From an uncultured Mycoplasmatota bacterium (GTDB taxonomy: Bacteria > Bacillota_I > Bacilli_A > RF39 > UBA660), in NCBI GenBank assembly GCA_900543825.1, contig UQSR01000007.1:1-51746 (forward strand): 51,746 nt of DNA. The letters are read 5' to 3'. Under the pieces are notes generated by a model, which was given only the letters and a program-made list of their open reading frames with translations, did not search any database and had not been told where the DNA came from. Below, one piece after another: positions 49,349-51,746 of the stretch; within the stretch, counting starts at the first letter, position 1; each line of letters starts with the position of its first letter. Both the position numbers and the translations under genes were made by a program.

Positions 49349-49974
49349 AGTTTAACGGAAAAATTAGATAGTGGAGAATTTACTTATAAAAAAGTATATG
49401 ATGTAGATAAAAATATCAAAGTTATGAATATTACTCCTGATGCTGGACCAGATATAAAATTTTATGATTATAATGATACTATATATACATTACATGATAA
49501 TAATACAGATAATAAAATAAATGATAGTTATGATATGTATTTAAAAGCTAATTATAGTTTAAGTGATTATCTAAAATGGGAATATTCAACAGAATTTATT
49601 GGTAAAAAAATAGATTATGATTTCATGTCTAATTATGTTTATGTAAAAGATAATATTTTATATAGTAAGAATTATGGTAATGAGAAGTATCCTACTACTG
49701 AAAAAGTAAGTGGTAATTATGAAGGTGAAAAAGTAATTAGAATATATAATGAAAGAATAGTAAAAACGGATAAAGCCTTTTATGAACTAATGAGTTATTT
49801 TGATACTAATCTAAATAAAACAGTTGTTACTACAGTAAAAATAAATATGTAGTATTAAAAGATTTAATCCTTATACAAATAAATGATATTATGGAAAATA
49901 GAGTAAGAGAATATCAAGATGATTATTTCTTAAGTGGATTTAACTATATGAGTGAAGTTAGATATGAAGAATGA
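49349..49974 (+). pseudogene. 5'-truncated and frameshifted extracytoplasmic protein gene
   Basis: The frame that encodes 142 residues from ATG 49424 is already coding-like upstream (S-L-T-E-K-L-D-S-G-E-F-T-Y-K-K-V-Y-D-V), without any start or ribosome-binding site, so the 5' end is missing. After its stop at 49852 a different frame continues with K-Y-V-V-L-K-D-L-I-L-I-Q-I-N-D-I and ends at about 49974, indicating a frameshift near 49840-49855. The protein was Tyr/Asn/Asp-rich and of unknown family. Two lesions make a functional product unlikely. Confidence 0.5.
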
Positions 49975-50099
49975 TGAGAGAAGAAGATGTATAGAGTAAA
50001 ATAATTGAGTTAGATACATTCTAGCTCTTTTTAATTTATCTAATTAATGATATAATTATATATAGAAATTAACTAATATATTAGATAGGAGGGTAAAAT

Positions 50100-51104
50100 A
50101 TGAAAAGAATCTATATCGTAACAGGAGCAAATGGCTTTTTAGGAAATAATATTATAAGAAAGTTAGAACAAGATGATAATAATGAAATAAGAGCTTTCGT
50201 TTTAAATGGCGAATCAATAAAATCATTAGAAAAATTAAAATGCAAAATATATTATGGAGATGTTACAAAGAAAGAAACCTTATTACCTCTTTTTGAAAAT
50301 ATAGATGGTAAAGAAGTATTTGTAATTCACTGTGCAGCAGTTGTATACATAAAGACTAAATATAATCCACTTGTTTATAATGTAAATGTTAATGGTACTA
50401 AAAATATAGTAGATAAAGTACTAGAAACAAAAGCCAAACTTATTTATATTAGTAGTGTACATGCCATTCCAGAAAAAGAAAATAATAATTTAATAGAAGA
50501 GATAACAGATTTTAATCCTGATGAAGTTCATGGATTATATGCCAAAACAAAAGCTGAAGCAGCAAAATATGTTATGAATGCAGTTAAAAATAAAAACTTA
50601 AATGCTTGTATTATTCATCCATCAGGAATTATAGGACCATATGATTATGGTAATAGCCATTTAACTGAATTAGTAAGAGAAGTATCAAATGGAAAACTAT
50701 TTGCCACAGTAAAAGGAGGATATGATTTTGTTGATGTTAGAGATGTAGCAGACGCTATTATTACAGCCTCTAAAAAAGATAATAAAGGAGAATGCTATAT
50801 CTTATCAAATAGGTATATAACAATCAAAGAATTATCAGATTTAATATGCGATGTACAAGGTATAAAAAAAATAAAAATAGTATTACCAATTTGTTTAGCA
50901 AAAATAATAGCACCTTTTTTTGAAGCATATTATAATTTAAAAAAACAAACACCTCTCTTTACAAAGTATTCATTATATACATTATCCTCTAATTCTAATT
51001 TTAGTAATAAAAAAGCTAAAGAAGAGTTAGAATATAAAAATAGAGATATAAAAGAAACTATAAAAGATACTATAAGTTGGCTTAATAAAAAAGGAGAAAA
51101 ATGA
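50100..51104 (+). CDS. NAD-dependent epimerase/dehydratase family protein
   Basis: 334 residues of the extended SDR family. N-terminal NAD motif T-G-A-N-G-F-L-G-N-N, G-D-V-T near residue 60, H-C-A-A-V-V, catalytic I-S-S-V-H-A and Y-A-K-T-K (Y-x3-K), then H-P-S-G-I-I-G-P. Such enzymes act on nucleotide sugars, dihydroflavonol-like alcohols or steroid-like ketones; the substrate cannot be read from the sequence. The start has an AGGAGGG ribosome-binding site. It overlaps the next gene by 4 nt (ATGA). Confidence 0.9.
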   Translation: MKRIYIVTGANGFLGNNIIRKLEQDDNNEIRAFVLNGESIKSLEKLKCKIYYGDVTKKETLLPLFENIDGKEVFVIHCAAVVYIKTKYNPLVYNVNVNGTKNIVDKVLETKAKLIYISSVHAIPEKENNNLIEEITDFNPDEVHGLYAKTKAEAAKYVMNAVKNKNLNACIIHPSGIIGPYDYGNSHLTELVREVSNGKLFATVKGGYDFVDVRDVADAIITASKKDNKGECYILSNRYITIKELSDLICDVQGIKKIKIVLPICLAKIIAPFFEAYYNLKKQTPLFTKYSLYTLSSNSNFSNKKAKEELEYKNRDIKETIKDTISWLNKKGEK

Positions 51105-51746
51105 AAAAGAAAATAACAATTATTACTACATTGATAATAGTAATATTAATAATTATAGTTCTATATGCATTATATTATTTTAATTATATTCCGCATAAGA
51201 AATATACAAATAAAGATTTCAATATAATGACTTATAAGAGTAAGATAGATAAAGATAAAGATGGTATAGATGATCAAACAGATATATTAAATAATGCAAG
51301 AGATTATATAAAAACAAAACCTAAATATAAGAGTAAATATTATACTACAGGCTATCCTAATGATGAATACGGAGTTTGCACTGATGTAGTAGCCTTTGCC
51401 CTAAAAGATGCAGGCTATGATTTAATGGTATTAGTAAATGAAGATATTAAAGCCAATAAAGATTTATATAATATAGATAATATTGATAAAAAGATAGATT
51501 TTAGAAGAGTTCAAAATTTAAAAACATATTTAGATAATAACGCTATAAGTCTTACTACTGATATAAATAAAATAGATAAGTGGCAAGGTGGAGACATTAT
51601 TGTATTTAAAAAACATATTGGAATAGTATCAGATAACAGAAATAAAAAAGGAATATCTTTTATTATTCATCATGCTAATCCTTATCAAAGATATTATGAA
51701 GAAGATATTTTAGAATATCGTGATGATATAGTTGGTCATTATAGAA
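51101..51746 (+). CDS. DUF1287-like membrane-anchored protein (3' end beyond window)
   Basis: The reading frame is open to the window end, 215 residues. A basic N-terminus and transmembrane helix (about 6-26) precede an extracytoplasmic domain with G-V-C-T-D-V-V-A-F-A, G-Y-D-L, I-D-F-R-R-V-Q-N-L and G-D-I-I-V-F. These match DUF1287, an NlpC/P60-like fold in which the Cys of G-V-C-T-D is the likely nucleophile. A cell-wall or peptide hydrolase role is inferred. The start follows AAGGAG and overlaps the epimerase stop. Confidence 0.82.
   Translation, partial: MKKKITIITTLIIVILIIIVLYALYYFNYIPHKKYTNKDFNIMTYKSKIDKDKDGIDDQTDILNNARDYIKTKPKYKSKYYTTGYPNDEYGVCTDVVAFALKDAGYDLMVLVNEDIKANKDLYNIDNIDKKIDFRRVQNLKTYLDNNAISLTTDINKIDKWQGGDIIVFKKHIGIVSDNRNKKGISFIIHHANPYQRYYEEDILEYRDDIVGHYR

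Overview
The window is an AT-rich, densely packed bacterial chromosome segment. It has short intergenic gaps, many 4-nt ATGA/GTGA overlaps, and rho-independent terminators that often contain the stop codon of the gene they end. TGA is used as a stop (for example at 19422-19424, 31126-31128 and 42723-42725) and Trp is TGG, so this is the standard code and not the mycoplasma code. A full-length Spo0A, a YutH/CotS-like protein, PGK+TPI, LonA, a SipW/TasA-type surface system and YtrA-type ABC transporters point to a low-GC Bacillota lineage. An uncultured gut Bacilli/Mollicutes-relative (RF39- or Erysipelotrichia-like) is my inference, not something the sequence proves.

Layout. 1-12.8 kb: two minus-strand tRNAs, an S1-domain protein, Nfu, a YutH-like protein, a TPR protein, phosphoglycerate kinase, triosephosphate isomerase, Spo0A, an SH3-domain membrane protein, LonA, a CPBP protease/phosphoesterase pair, dCMP deaminase and a dehydratase-activase-type ATPase. 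12.8-15 kb: a triple-LysM protein and two membrane proteins. 15-21.8 kb: the most remarkable locus, a nine-gene operon with its own promoter and an isolating terminator upstream. It encodes an F1-like rotary ATPase (alpha, beta, gamma, epsilon-like) with a c-type ring protein, a membrane-anchored b/delta-like stalk, an extra four-helix membrane protein, a coiled-coil protein and an extracytoplasmic protein. The c protein has no acidic residue in helix 2, where the ion-carrying carboxylate belongs, and no a subunit is present. It looks like an ATP-driven rotary machine that is not an ion pump.

21.9-29.7 kb: directly downstream lies a SipW-type signal peptidase with its DUF5305-like partner, four paralogous SipW-type secreted proteins, one further secreted strand-rich protein and a large PEGA/glycine-rich surface protein. 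This is probably an extracellular fibre or matrix system. 29.7-37.9 kb: superoxide dismutase, a two-component system, ferredoxin, a tail-anchored protein, tRNA-Arg, rpsU-yqeY, tRNA-His, an SDR enzyme with a methionine-gamma-lyase-family enzyme, and a VanY-type carboxypeptidase. 38-44.3 kb: a GntR/YtrA regulator with a visible operator and its ABC transporter, a C39-like peptidase with two small membrane-anchored partners, and a second ABC exporter. 44.5-51.7 kb: a large unknown repeat protein flanked by identical 31-nt terminator repeats, DUF1848, Fic, TraX-like and DUF1653 proteins, a decayed locus, an epimerase, and a DUF1287-like protein cut by the window end.

A second recurring signal is a tandem double-hairpin element, found five times in intergenic DNA (9.56, 13.31, 34.48, 44.34 and 47.92 kb). 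Each copy has two hairpins about 27-31 nt apart centre to centre. Stem sequences differ between copies but stay self-complementary, while the apex is conserved, including a C/T mismatch. These elements are not ordinary terminators and no gene here explains them.
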